Notes: generated from the sequence alone by a model not told the origin. A stretch of DNA of 64,000 nucleotides from UBA11740 sp049273695 (GCA_049273695.1 JBASRE010000042.1:186001-250000); one strand, 5' to 3'; shown: positions 26,330-34,107, numbered from the stretch's first letter. A program made the numbers and translations.

Positions 26330-27382
26330 ATGGAAAGTACGACCCGTCCAGATCCCGTTCCCGGGGTACCAACCTATTTTGAACGACCGGCCATCGGTAG
26401 TGTTTTTGAGATAGCCGGTCGTTTCATTCTGTTCGAGTCAAATGGCGCAGACGTCCCAGGGCTAGCCGAATTTCTGGACGCACACTACTGCACGGCGGTG
26501 CACCCAAGCGCGTGCCCCGCGCCTGACGCGACGATTTGCCTGAAGCTTCAAGACCAGCCTCGCCAACTGGACGGCGCCTTCCAACAATTTGAAATCTCGG
26601 GCGGCGGACTTGGTTCGACCGACGGCCGCACTTGCATGTTTGATTTCAAGAATGCGAGCGTCGTCGCGCATGGCGACCAGCCTCGTCGACTTGAAGTACT
26701 GATGAGAAGGGTGCTGGATCTCCGGACCCGCGATGATTTGCAGGTATTGAATTATGCGATCTCCACCGCACTGCGGCGTTGCGGCTTGTTCGAGCTGCAC
26801 AGCGGGGCGGTAGTTAATCCTCAGAATCAACGGGGTGTGCTCATCGCGGGGCCTTCGGGCAGCGGGAAATCCACACTGACGCTGCAACTCGTAGTGAACG
26901 GATGGCGATTTCTGACTGACGATGTTCTGTTTTTGAAACCGCATGATAATGCTGTCAAAGCTTATCCCTTGCGCCGAACATTCGCCGTCACCCAACCAAC
27001 TGTCGAAGCCAGCAGTAACCGCGTGCGTGAGGTCTTTGCGGGTGATGATTGGTTTGCAGGTGCGAAGAAGTCTTTCATGCCGCATGAGGTTTTTCCGGAG
27101 ACGTTTTTGCCTGAGTGTGAACCACGAGCGGTTGTCTTTCCGACCATCACCCGCGCCGAGGAAAGCGTAGTTAAACCGCTGACGCGCAGCGAGACAATGG
27201 CCCAGTTAATTAAGATGTGCCCGTGGTCGTGCTACGATCCGGTTACCAGCGCCGATCATCTGCAAGCGCTCAACGCACTGGCGAGACAATGTGATGGCTT
27301 GATATTGTTTGCCGGAAAAGACTTGCTTCACGATTCGACGCGCGCATCAGAGTTGATGCTTGAGTACACGAGTTCCAGGTAG
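26330..27382 (+). CDS. HprK-like kinase of a RiPP locus
   Basis: A 350-residue protein related to the C-terminal kinase domain of HPr kinase. The Walker A motif GPSGSGKST is at residues 174-182, within VLIAGPSGSGKSTLTLQL, followed by the strand FLTDDVLFLK. The upstream third (VFEIAGRFILFESNG, VHPSACP) is typical of HprK-related proteins found with PqqD and peptide-maturation genes. In the lasso peptide paeninodin pathway a related kinase phosphorylates a C-terminal Ser; here Ser53, Thr56 or Thr57 of the precursors would be candidates, which is inference. It begins 22 bp after precursor 1. Confidence 0.82.
   Translation: MESTTRPDPVPGVPTYFERPAIGSVFEIAGRFILFESNGADVPGLAEFLDAHYCTAVHPSACPAPDATICLKLQDQPRQLDGAFQQFEISGGGLGSTDGRTCMFDFKNASVVAHGDQPRRLEVLMRRVLDLRTRDDLQVLNYAISTALRRCGLFELHSGAVVNPQNQRGVLIAGPSGSGKSTLTLQLVVNGWRFLTDDVLFLKPHDNAVKAYPLRRTFAVTQPTVEASSNRVREVFAGDDWFAGAKKSFMPHEVFPETFLPECEPRAVVFPTITRAEESVVKPLTRSETMAQLIKMCPWSCYDPVTSADHLQALNALARQCDGLILFAGKDLLHDSTRASELMLEYTSSR
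26382..26423 (+). promoter_or_regulatory. inverted repeat inside the start of the kinase gene (possible attenuator)
   Basis: AACGACCGGC (26382-26391) and GCCGGTCGTT (26414-26423) are perfect 10-bp reverse complements with a 22-base loop, followed by a T-rich stretch. It lies 75 bp after the precursor stop, inside the kinase frame. The pattern recalls the terminator after precursor 2 (CCGGTC then T run), so it may reduce transcription of the enzymes relative to the precursor. Confidence 0.45.
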
Positions 27383-27397
27383 CGATAGACTTCTGAT

Positions 27398-28465
27398 ATG
27401 CACGAGCGCACCTACGGTCCACAACGCGTCAGCGTAGAACTTACCAACATTTGCAATTTGCATTGTAGCTATTGCCTGCGTGACGAAGATGCGCTGTATC
27501 ACGCGCCGGCCAGATTTTTCCCGGTTTCACTTTTGCAAGAGATTGCCCGGCAAGGGCGTGAAGCAGTTCAGCTTACTCACATCTCTTTTACCGGGGGCGA
27601 ACCCACACTCCATCCTAAGTTCGCCGATGCCGTTGCGGCCATCGCAAGTGAAGGGTTGACGGCGAGCTTCGTAACTAACGGTTGGCATTTCGAGCGGGTT
27701 TGGCCCGTGATTGCAGCCCATCGGAACACCATCACGCACGTTGCCTTCAGCATCGACGCCCCGACCCAGGAAGCGCACGACAACTGGCGAGGTAAAGGCT
27801 CGTTTATGCGCCTGGTGCAGGCGTTCGCCCGTTGTCGGCACTACGGATTGCCGTTCGAAATCAAAGTGGTGGTGCGCAAGGACACTCTTCCCCAGCTCGA
27901 ACAGATGGCGATTTTTGCCGCCCGGATGGGAGCGGCGTCTCTGAGTCTCGGCCATTTGTTGCCGACTTCGGATCAGTTCGATCACGAACTCAGTTTGACG
28001 GCGTCCGAACGGACAATGGCTGAGCAGGAAATCGGACTGCTGGCTCAGATGTTGAAGATGCCGATTCGACTCGACGTCGGGTACTACAACATCGATTCAA
28101 GCAGACCGCCGTGCTCGCCGCTGGCCGGCGCGACCTGCCACGTCGATTATCGCGGCTATCTCACTCTTTGCTGCAACCTGTCAGGTTTTCGTGGCGCTGC
28201 CGGTGAGCCCGATGTCGCCGCCGATCTGAACACCGAAGGTTTTGCCGCGGGTTACGAACGGTTGCGCCGGGTCGCGGATCAGCAGCTTGAAAGGTGGCGA
28301 TCAACTTTGGCCGAATATCAGGCCCGGGACGAACGGCCCGAATTGTCAGTCGGTTCGCCGTGCCTGTTTTGTTTGCAGACCCTTGGCAAAACTCCCTGGC
28401 GCGACATTGATACAAGCACGCTGGGACGCCGAGCGTTACCAGTTGTAAAGAGCGTGCCCGCGTGA
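27398..28465 (+). CDS. radical SAM peptide-maturation enzyme
   Basis: A 355-residue radical SAM protein. The cluster motif is C19-x3-C23-x2-C26 (NICNLHCSYC), with the SAM-binding SFTGGEPTLHP strand and SFVTNGWHFE. The C-terminal part has further cysteines (RPPCSPLAGATCHVDYRG, LTLCCN, SPCLFC) that fit a SPASM or twitch auxiliary iron-sulfur cluster, typical of enzymes that modify ribosomal peptides. It starts 15 bp after the kinase gene, so the two are co-transcribed behind precursor 1. The reaction (cross-link, epimerisation or other) cannot be read from sequence. Its stop is followed by a duplicated segment holding precursor 2. Confidence 0.9.
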   Translation: MHERTYGPQRVSVELTNICNLHCSYCLRDEDALYHAPARFFPVSLLQEIARQGREAVQLTHISFTGGEPTLHPKFADAVAAIASEGLTASFVTNGWHFERVWPVIAAHRNTITHVAFSIDAPTQEAHDNWRGKGSFMRLVQAFARCRHYGLPFEIKVVVRKDTLPQLEQMAIFAARMGAASLSLGHLLPTSDQFDHELSLTASERTMAEQEIGLLAQMLKMPIRLDVGYYNIDSSRPPCSPLAGATCHVDYRGYLTLCCNLSGFRGAAGEPDVAADLNTEGFAAGYERLRRVADQQLERWRSTLAEYQARDERPELSVGSPCLFCLQTLGKTPWRDIDTSTLGRRALPVVKSVPA

Positions 28466-28584
28466 GCGACCACCTGATACCGCTAATCAGGACTGACTAA
28501 GGCGTCCCAGCAGACGAGCGGCGGGCGTCGGTTGACTCCTTGAGAGTTGGGTTGGGCCAACTCTGTCCATGATGATGGAAGTGC

Positions 28585-28613
28585 TTGTCGGTACTGAGAA
28601 AAAATCGTAGAAT
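28585..28613 (+). promoter_or_regulatory. sigma70-type promoter of precursor 2
   Basis: TTGTCG (28585-28590), 17-bp spacer, TAGAAT (28608-28613). Spacing is ideal and both boxes are conserved in the duplicate at 30274-30302. The precursor start is about 100 bp downstream. Confidence 0.65.
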
Positions 28614-28714
28614 GCTCCACCCCCCGCACCATTTAATTTGATCGGCGTGAGTTTTATACGCATCGCTGCGGCCACCTGCGGCCGACATTGAGGAACATCT
28701 GGAGGAAACCCCTT

Positions 28715-28888
28715 GTGAATAAGTCAGACTTGATTGGTGAGACAGGCGCGACGGGATCTGAAAAGGAGTCCGGCGGGACCGATGAACCCGCAAAGAAGAA
28801 ATTTGTAGTTCCGGAGATTTCGGTGCCTGTTGATGTGCTCGAAGCCACCACTTTTTTCCAACTTACTGAGAGCGGCGCGACCACCTAG
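28715..28888 (+). CDS. RiPP precursor peptide 2 (57 aa)
   Basis: Begins at GTG 28715, nine bases after GGAGG (28701-28705); an in-frame TTG at 28688 would include the ribosome site and is rejected. The 57-residue product has a hydrophilic leader (MNKSDLIGETGATGSEKES), a Lys-rich patch (AKKKF) and the conserved end from PEISVPVDVLEATT. Identical to copy 3 except at residues 11 and 57. The spacing F30-P33-I35-V39-T45 copies that of the YxxPxLxxxGxxxxLT leader motif of lasso precursors, so the peptide core is probably the last 10-12 residues, beginning near TFFQ. No lasso cyclase is present. Confidence 0.9.
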   Translation: MNKSDLIGETGATGSEKESGGTDEPAKKKFVVPEISVPVDVLEATTFFQLTESGATT

Positions 28889-28972
28889 GGCTTAATTAAC
28901 CTGCAGTTCGTACCGATGGAAGAATCAGTTTCCGTCGGTGCCAGTATCGGCGTCTCCCAACATGTGCAAAGG

Positions 28973-29008
28973 CCGGCGATTGCGACTTACGCGATTGCCG
29001 GTCTTTTT
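28973..29008 (+). terminator. terminator after precursor 2
   Basis: An 11-bp stem with two G-U pairs (28973-28983 with 28991-29001), 7-base loop, then TCTTTTT. It ends the precursor 2 transcript 85 bp past the stop. The oxygenase gene reads toward it from the other side. Confidence 0.85.
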
Positions 29009-29090
29009 CATTTGCGTAGAATCTGCCGACGAGGAGTCGCCGATCTCTTCCGTCACACTTTTCAGCAAAATTTACCGGTGACCGGATTCT

Positions 29091-29759
29091 TCAATCAGCG
29101 TGAATTGTGCCACGGCCGAACAATGAGTTCGGATCGGTTTGTGAAAAGAACCAGCCGGCTAGAGCGGTTTTGGGGGTCTTGCCTTGAACATCTCCGATCC
29201 GGTGTTCAAGTCGCGGATCGATCGGAAAAATCAGAGCATCGCCGTAGTTTGGATTCGGAGCCTCGCAAAGTAGTTCACGCGTTGCCGCCGATCGAATCTG
29301 AAGGGCGCCGCCGCTGTACGGCTCGCGGTTCAGGTTGATGGTCAGTGCAATGAGGCGGCCACGGTCACTTATATCTGTATGCCAGCGACTGAAGTATTCG
29401 CCGGTTGGCGGTCGATGATAGATGCGGCCACTGAAACAGGCGATTCGCGGACAACCGGTTATCTTTTCGATCACGCGGAAGAGTTTCGGCGTGTTCAGCA
29501 ACAGCTCGGCCGCGAGATATGGCGTACAGTCAACCGGTCGCAACTCAACACCTGTCTCGCGTTCGACAGTTCGATATTCCGCACCCTGCAACTTTTCCTG
29601 AATTAGATCTAACAGGGTCTGGTCAAAGAATCGCGGCAAAACCAGCCAGCGCCGATCTTCAAATGTGCGGCGCAGCTTTTCAAAGTCCAATTCAGAACCG
29701 GTTATCAACGGGCCCTGTTTGGTGACTTGGAGCAGACTTTGATTGACCGTTGGGTCCAA
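29091..29759 (-). CDS. 2-oxoglutarate/Fe(II)-dependent oxygenase
   Basis: A 222-residue protein with the double-stranded beta-helix oxygenase signature: His127-x-Asp129 in RWHTDIS, the strand LIALTINLNREPYSGGALQI, distal His186 in DPRLEHRIGDV, and the 2-oxoglutarate-side segment KTPKTALAGWFF, where a Lys or Thr stands at the place usually held by Arg. It resembles prolyl-4-hydroxylase and phytanoyl-CoA hydroxylase families. It is the only gene in this stretch on the minus strand and shares a 158-bp divergent promoter region with pqqD. Its place among the peptide genes suggests hydroxylation of the peptide; this is inference. Confidence 0.82.
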   Translation of the reverse strand: MDPTVNQSLLQVTKQGPLITGSELDFEKLRRTFEDRRWLVLPRFFDQTLLDLIQEKLQGAEYRTVERETGVELRPVDCTPYLAAELLLNTPKLFRVIEKITGCPRIACFSGRIYHRPPTGEYFSRWHTDISDRGRLIALTINLNREPYSGGALQIRSAATRELLCEAPNPNYGDALIFPIDPRLEHRIGDVQGKTPKTALAGWFFSQTDPNSLFGRGTIHAD

Positions 29760-29917
29760 GCGACGTTAACCTCGGCGTCCAAACGCTGAACTCGGTAGCG
29801 AGAATACATCGCGGCGCGTAAACTGCAAATCGCGTCTTTGAGTGTCATTAGCGGTGGGCTTCCGACCGATGGTATTCTGGGCAACTCGTCGATTTTGTTA
29901 GAGAATTAACCGCTCTT

Positions 29918-30187
29918 ATGTCATCACAAGCCACTCCGCACGATCACATTGTGTTCACCGAGTTCGATGACTCGGAAGGCATCGTGGTCGATCTGAACAC
30001 CAAAAAATACTATCAGCTTAACGAAACGGCTACGCTAATTTGGAAGGGCATCGCCAGCGGAGCGCCGATCGTCGAGATCGCAAATAACCTCGTGGACAGT
30101 TACGAAGTGACCCCCGAAGACGCCCAGCGAAATGTAAAGGCTGTCGTTCAGCAGTTGCAGGATTACAAGCTAATCAAGACTGACTGA
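29918..30187 (+). CDS. PqqD-family peptide-recognition protein (RRE)
   Basis: An 89-residue PqqD-like protein, full length for the family: DHIVFTEFDDSEGIVVDLNT, then KYYQLNETATLIWKGIASG and the helical end VTPEDAQRNVKAVVQQLQDY. PqqD-type domains bind the leader of a ribosomal peptide and present it to a radical SAM or other enzyme. The partner here is presumably the radical SAM enzyme at 27398, from which it is separated by precursor 2 and the inverted oxygenase gene. Its last six codons were copied to 28482 during the duplication of the precursor unit. Precursor 3 lies 218 bp downstream behind its own promoter. Confidence 0.88.
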   Translation: MSSQATPHDHIVFTEFDDSEGIVVDLNTKKYYQLNETATLIWKGIASGAPIVEIANNLVDSYEVTPEDAQRNVKAVVQQLQDYKLIKTD

Positions 30188-30273
30188 AGGCATTTCAGCA
30201 GACGAAGGGGCGGGCGTCGGTTGATTCTTTGAGAGTTGGGTTGGGCCAACTCTGTCCATGATAATGGAGGTGC

Positions 30274-30302
30274 TTGTCGGTGCTGAGAAAAAATCGTAGA
30301 AT
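30274..30302 (+). promoter_or_regulatory. sigma70-type promoter of precursor 3
   Basis: TTGTCG (30274-30279), 17-bp spacer, TAGAAT (30297-30302), the same as in the copy at 28585-28613. Confidence 0.65.
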
Positions 30303-30405
30303 GCCCCACCCCCCACAACATGTAATTTGATCGGCGTGAGTTTTGAACGCTTAGGTATTCGGCCACCCCCGGCCGTCATTGAGGAACATCAGGAGGGAAC
30401 CCCTT

Positions 30406-30579
30406 GTGAATAAGTCAGACTTGATTGGTGAGACGGACGCTACGGGATCTGAAAAGGAGTCCGGCGGGACCGATGAGCCAGCAAAGAAGAAATTTGTAGT
30501 CCCGGAGATTTCGGTGCCTGTCGATGTGCTCGAAGCCACCACGTTTTTCCAACTAACTGAGAGCGGCGCGACCAACTAG
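30406..30579 (+). CDS. RiPP precursor peptide 3 (57 aa)
   Basis: GTG start at 30406 behind AGGAGGG (30391-30397). It differs from precursor 2 only at residue 11 (Asp for Gly) and at the last residue (Asn for Thr). The conserved half again runs from PEISVPVDVLEATT to the end. Having three copies, two under their own promoters, implies that peptide supply is raised well above the enzymes. Note that all three are exactly 57 residues. Confidence 0.9.
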   Translation: MNKSDLIGETDATGSEKESGGTDEPAKKKFVVPEISVPVDVLEATTFFQLTESGATN

Positions 30580-30664
30580 GGCTTAATTCACCTGCGGTTC
30601 GTTTTCCGACAGAAGAGTTTTGCTTCCGTCGATGCCAGGGTGGGCGCTTTCAATCTTTTAAGAA

Positions 30665-30707
30665 GGTCGGCTGTTGCGATGTTTTCCGCCGTAGCCGGCC
30701 ATTTTGT
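30665..30707 (+). terminator. possible terminator after precursor 3
   Basis: GGTCGGCT (30665-30672) pairs with AGCCGGCC (30693-30700, one G-U), with a 20-base loop, followed by ATTTTGT. Its place matches the strong terminator after precursor 2, but the loop is long and the T run is poor. Confidence 0.5.
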
Positions 30708-30845
30708 TTCTGCAGGTCTACGGCGAACGGCGCCAATACCTTTGTTGCTTGCTTGTGTTGCTTGCTTGATGGTCTCTCCTCAAGTCTTGCAACTTCCTTT
30801 CGTAGCTTTCCAGCCGACTCGCTGTTTTCGAACTCGTCTCAACAT

Positions 30846-31412
30846 ATGACAGCAAGCGGTGCTGAGAATAAGAACCCCAAGCCCGCTGGTTCGGATGAGC
30901 GCCGGTGGATTGTCACTTACGCGTTGCTGACAGTCTTTCTGTTCGGGCCACTGCTGGTTTCGTTTGCGTTCATCCGCAATCTCTATCCGTTCGCAGCCTC
31001 GACAATGATGATGTCCGGCGGGCGTCTGAAAGACGGCACCGACTATTACATCTTGCGCGGTGAGACTATGACCGGCGAAACGATTTCGTTGCCGCCTGTC
31101 GAATTAACGAATGCGCTTGCCGGACGTGCCTGGGGATTTGTTTCCGCCACGGTCGAAAACAAAAGTTTCTCCATTCGGTATCCGCATCCTGCCAATCTTG
31201 AGTTACTTTCCACGACCGGTGGAACTGCGAACTTGCCGCCGGCGGCCCGTTTGCCGGAACTACTCCGCGCCTGGGGTGCGATCTACAACGCGCATTTACC
31301 GGAGACTTCCTCGGGTCGGTTAAGAGCCGTACGGCTGGATGCGTATCGCTGGGACGGCGGCGCCTACGCCAACTACGACCGCTTTGTTCAGACATGGCGA
31401 GTGGAACTCTAA
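30846..31412 (+). CDS. single-pass membrane protein next to HTTM gene
   Basis: A 188-residue protein starting at ATG 30846. A hydrophilic N terminus (SGAENKNPKPAGSDERRW) precedes one membrane helix (about 22-44, WIVTYALLTVFLFGPLLVSF) and an outer domain of ~140 residues without a family I recognise. It overlaps the HTTM gene by 19 bp, so the two products probably form a complex. In the SDP toxin system a small membrane protein (SdpA) and an HTTM protein (SdpB) are likewise paired and both needed to mature a peptide; similarity here is only in arrangement. Confidence 0.7.
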   Translation: MTASGAENKNPKPAGSDERRWIVTYALLTVFLFGPLLVSFAFIRNLYPFAASTMMMSGGRLKDGTDYYILRGETMTGETISLPPVELTNALAGRAWGFVSATVENKSFSIRYPHPANLELLSTTGGTANLPPAARLPELLRAWGAIYNAHLPETSSGRLRAVRLDAYRWDGGAYANYDRFVQTWRVEL

Positions 31413-32368
31413 AAAGATTTGTGCCGACTAGTGCGGCCGCGCTCGGCAGTATTCGCGCGGCGCTCTTTGGCTTCGTGTTGATCGAGGTGCTCGCGACTGG
31501 TTTTGTCGATCTCGGACGCTTACCGATTACTTTGATGCGACCGACCGGGTTGCTGCAAATCCTCTCCTGGCGCTTTTACGAGATTGTCCTGACGCCCCGC
31601 GGAATGCTGGCGCTGAAAATTGCTTTGGTCGTTTCGCTCGCCGCCGCAACCGCCGGATACCTAACCAGTGCATCTACCAAATCGGCCGCGCTGCTGTTTC
31701 TTTTCTACCAGGGACTAGTCCGCAGCTTCGGCCACTTTAATCATGATGAGATGCCCGTCGTTTACATGCTAATAGCCCTGGCATTTACCCCGTGTGGCGA
31801 TGCCTGGTCAATCGATTCGCTCTTGCGACGCACGCGGACGCGCGTGGGTGATGTCGTTTATGGCTTTCCAATTTTACTGTTACGGGGGCTGCTGGCGTGG
31901 TCTTACTTCAGTTCGGCGGTGATCAAGTTGCGCGTGACCGGGGTGGAGTATTTCAATTCCGATAACCTGCCCACCGTCGCCATCCTGCATTCGCTGGATA
32001 ACTTGCACGATACGCAACATCGGCTGGCATTTTGGCTGCCGAACGCCGTCGAATTTACGGCCGTGCTTACTTTACTGATTGTCTTGTGGGAGCTAGCGTT
32101 TCCGCTGGCGATTTTTTCCAAACTGGCGCGGCGGATAATTCTGCCGTTCGGCATCATTTTTCATGTGGCCACGATCTTCTTCATGAACGTTTCGTTCCCT
32201 TATCACCTGGCGGCTTACGCCGTATTTATCGATTGGCCATGGCTGGTGGGCCAGCTCGGGAGCAATCCGTATTTGAGCCAGTTAAGTAGTCGATTGAAGT
32301 CGTCAACTGCGACTCGCGGATCGAACTCAATCAGAGCCCAACGTCATTACGAACACCCGGCCGGCTAG
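31394..32368 (+). CDS. HTTM-domain membrane protein (gamma-carboxylase-like)
   Basis: A 324-residue protein with six to seven membrane helices and the marks of the HTTM family, distant relatives of vitamin K-dependent gamma-glutamyl carboxylase: LVRSFGHFNHDEMPVVYMLI, ALAFTPCGDAWSIDSL, RGLLAWSYFSSAVIKLRVTG, and a late FHVATIFFMNVSFPYH. Bacterial members are mostly uncharacterised; SdpB of the sporulation-delaying peptide system is one. Its place after the third precursor makes a part in peptide maturation or export possible, but it could belong to an unrelated two-gene operon with the preceding membrane protein. Confidence 0.78.
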   Translation: MASGTLKRFVPTSAAALGSIRAALFGFVLIEVLATGFVDLGRLPITLMRPTGLLQILSWRFYEIVLTPRGMLALKIALVVSLAAATAGYLTSASTKSAALLFLFYQGLVRSFGHFNHDEMPVVYMLIALAFTPCGDAWSIDSLLRRTRTRVGDVVYGFPILLLRGLLAWSYFSSAVIKLRVTGVEYFNSDNLPTVAILHSLDNLHDTQHRLAFWLPNAVEFTAVLTLLIVLWELAFPLAIFSKLARRIILPFGIIFHVATIFFMNVSFPYHLAAYAVFIDWPWLVGQLGSNPYLSQLSSRLKSSTATRGSNSIRAQRHYEHPAG

Positions 32369-32574
32369 CTGCAAATCTTCGCGCGATTCCGGATTCGAAT
32401 AAAGGACACGCTGACGCCACACTTTTAATAGACTTGTGGCCCAAATTTCGTTTGACACTGTTCGAATTATCGCTTACAAAATGGCCTGCACAACCAGACC
32501 TGAATCGGAATAGCGATCGGCATTGTTCGCGACGGGGGGTATCGAACGTGCGAACTCAAGGGGGAGGACGGAGC

Positions 32575-34107
32575 ATGAATAGAACTGTTCGATTGGGCGT
32601 TGCGACAACGTTGGCGGTGGTTTGTTTGTCCCTTCTGGATGTAAGCGTGTTTGCCCAGAAGAAGCGAAAGCCTCGGCGCAAAAGAGCGAAAGTGACCCGC
32701 ATCGTGTTGCCGAGTATTCTCGTATCTCCGCAAACGATTGTTTCGGTAAACGTAGTTCCGCAAACAAGTGCATCCGCAAACAATATCCCAAGTGGATTGC
32801 GTCCGGCAGACGGGTCAGGTAGAGGTGTCACAAAAACTGCTCTTGCTGGATCGCAGGTCAAAGCGCCCGGGTCAAAGGTCATAGCGCCAACCCTAAGCGG
32901 GACGCCCGCGCCTACTCTGATCGAGGCCGGCCAGGTAATCATCAGTGAACTACGCCTGCGTGGCCCGGCCGGGGCCGAGGACGAGTTCATCGAGCTTTGT
33001 AACAACACCGACTCAGACATCATCGTCGAGTCGCTCGACGCGACGGGCGGATGGACGGTCGCCCTATCGGACGGGACGATCACTGGGCCGATCTTCACTA
33101 TCCCGAACGGTCGAGTCATCCCGGCGCGCGGCCACCTGCTCGGCGGCAATACGAACGGATACAGCCTGTGCAACTATCCTGGGGGCGACGGCAGCCCCAT
33201 TATATCTATGGCTAAGGGCCCGAATCCTGTGGCCTTGGCCGCTCCATGCGTCCTGAACGGACTAAACGGGACTTTCGCTCATACAATTCCAGACCATACT
33301 TGGGACTTTGACGTTCCCGATGGCGCCGGCGTCGCGCTCTTTGCCACGACGAACGGCTTAAACTTTACGGCGGCCACGCGACTCGACGCGGTTGGGTTCG
33401 CGAACTCGCCCGCGCTCTACAAGGAAGGCAGCGGCATCTCGAACGTGGTGACGGGCAACCTGGAACACACGTACTATCGCGATCTGAGCAGCGTCACGCC
33501 CCGCGACACCGCAGACAACGCCTCGGACTTCCTGCTCGTCGGGACGGCCCCCGGGCTTCAAGTTGCCCGGTTAGGTGCGCCCGGTCCGGAGAACCTCCAA
33601 AGCCCGATCGTGAATCACACCACGATTGCCGGGACACTGCTCGAGCCGTCGGCAAGCTCTTCGTCGTCGCCAAACCGCGAGCGCAACGCGCTCGCCATTG
33701 AGACGAACGCTGACTTCGGCACAATGCTCATTCGTCGCACCATCACTAACAACACGGGGCAGCCCATCTCGCGGCTGCGGTTCCGTATCATTAACATCAC
33801 GTCGTTCGGGACACCGGGATGTTCAGCCCCAACATGCGCCGACCTGCGCGCGCTGACCTCGACGGACGAGATCCTGGTTGGGGGTCCCGCGCCGGTCTTC
33901 GTGACGGGCCTCCGCCTGGAGGAACCTCCCGACCAAGGGGGAGGCGGAGCCAATAACTCGAGCCTGTCGGCCGACACGATAACGCTCCTTAACCCGATAC
34001 TGCCCGGCGAGAGCCTTAACATAGTCTTCAAACTTGGCGTCATGCGAACCGGCTCGTTTAGGTTCTTTGTTAATATCGAGGCACTCAACGGTTCTGAGGC
34101 ACTCTAA
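32575..34107 (+). CDS. secreted lamin-tail-domain protein 1
   Basis: A 510-residue exported protein. A signal (LGVATTLAVVCLSLLDVSVF) leads to a very basic patch (KKRKPRRKRAKVTR) and a Ser/Thr/Pro-rich linker, then a lamin-tail domain (about 165-300: VIISELRLRGPAGAEDEFIE, then GWTVALSDGTI) and a C-terminal beta domain (about 380-510) ending in FKLGVMRTGSFRFFVNIEAL. The same plan occurs in the 34569 gene. Bacterial lamin-tail proteins are usually cell-surface or extracellular. ATG 32575 has GGGAGGAC upstream; the frame extends to 32434 without support. Confidence 0.8.
   Translation: MNRTVRLGVATTLAVVCLSLLDVSVFAQKKRKPRRKRAKVTRIVLPSILVSPQTIVSVNVVPQTSASANNIPSGLRPADGSGRGVTKTALAGSQVKAPGSKVIAPTLSGTPAPTLIEAGQVIISELRLRGPAGAEDEFIELCNNTDSDIIVESLDATGGWTVALSDGTITGPIFTIPNGRVIPARGHLLGGNTNGYSLCNYPGGDGSPIISMAKGPNPVALAAPCVLNGLNGTFAHTIPDHTWDFDVPDGAGVALFATTNGLNFTAATRLDAVGFANSPALYKEGSGISNVVTGNLEHTYYRDLSSVTPRDTADNASDFLLVGTAPGLQVARLGAPGPENLQSPIVNHTTIAGTLLEPSASSSSSPNRERNALAIETNADFGTMLIRRTITNNTGQPISRLRFRIINITSFGTPGCSAPTCADLRALTSTDEILVGGPAPVFVTGLRLEEPPDQGGGGANNSSLSADTITLLNPILPGESLNIVFKLGVMRTGSFRFFVNIEALNGSEAL

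Larger units (their letters stand above)
28482..28944 (+). repeat. duplicated precursor unit, copy 1 (partner 30169-30638)
   Basis: About 460 bp nearly identical to 30169-30638. It includes a leader with hairpin AGAGTTGG/CCAACTCT (28543-28564), a sigma70-like promoter, the ribosome site, the precursor gene and part of the 3' flank. The left end contains CTAATCAGGACTGACTAA, which matches the final codons and stop of the pqqD-like gene at 30171-30187; homology stops just upstream. This shows the unit was copied from downstream of pqqD into the space behind the radical SAM gene. Confidence 0.88.
30169..30638 (+). repeat. duplicated precursor unit, copy 2 (partner 28482-28944)
   Basis: The original-looking copy, since its left end is the genuine 3' end of the pqqD gene. 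It contains the same leader hairpin (30232-30253), promoter, ribosome site, precursor gene and 3' flank as 28482-28944. Confidence 0.88.

Noticed and set aside
28916..29338. 140-codon plus-strand frame overlapping the terminator and the oxygenase 3' end
   Set aside because: It crosses the precursor 2 terminator and is antisense to a clear oxygenase; no homology is visible.
26134..30579. A lasso peptide cluster
   Set aside because: The leader spacing, PqqD and HprK-like kinase suggest it, but no asparagine-synthetase-like cyclase or transglutaminase-like protease is present, and the core has no suitable N-terminal Gly with Asp/Glu at position 7-9.
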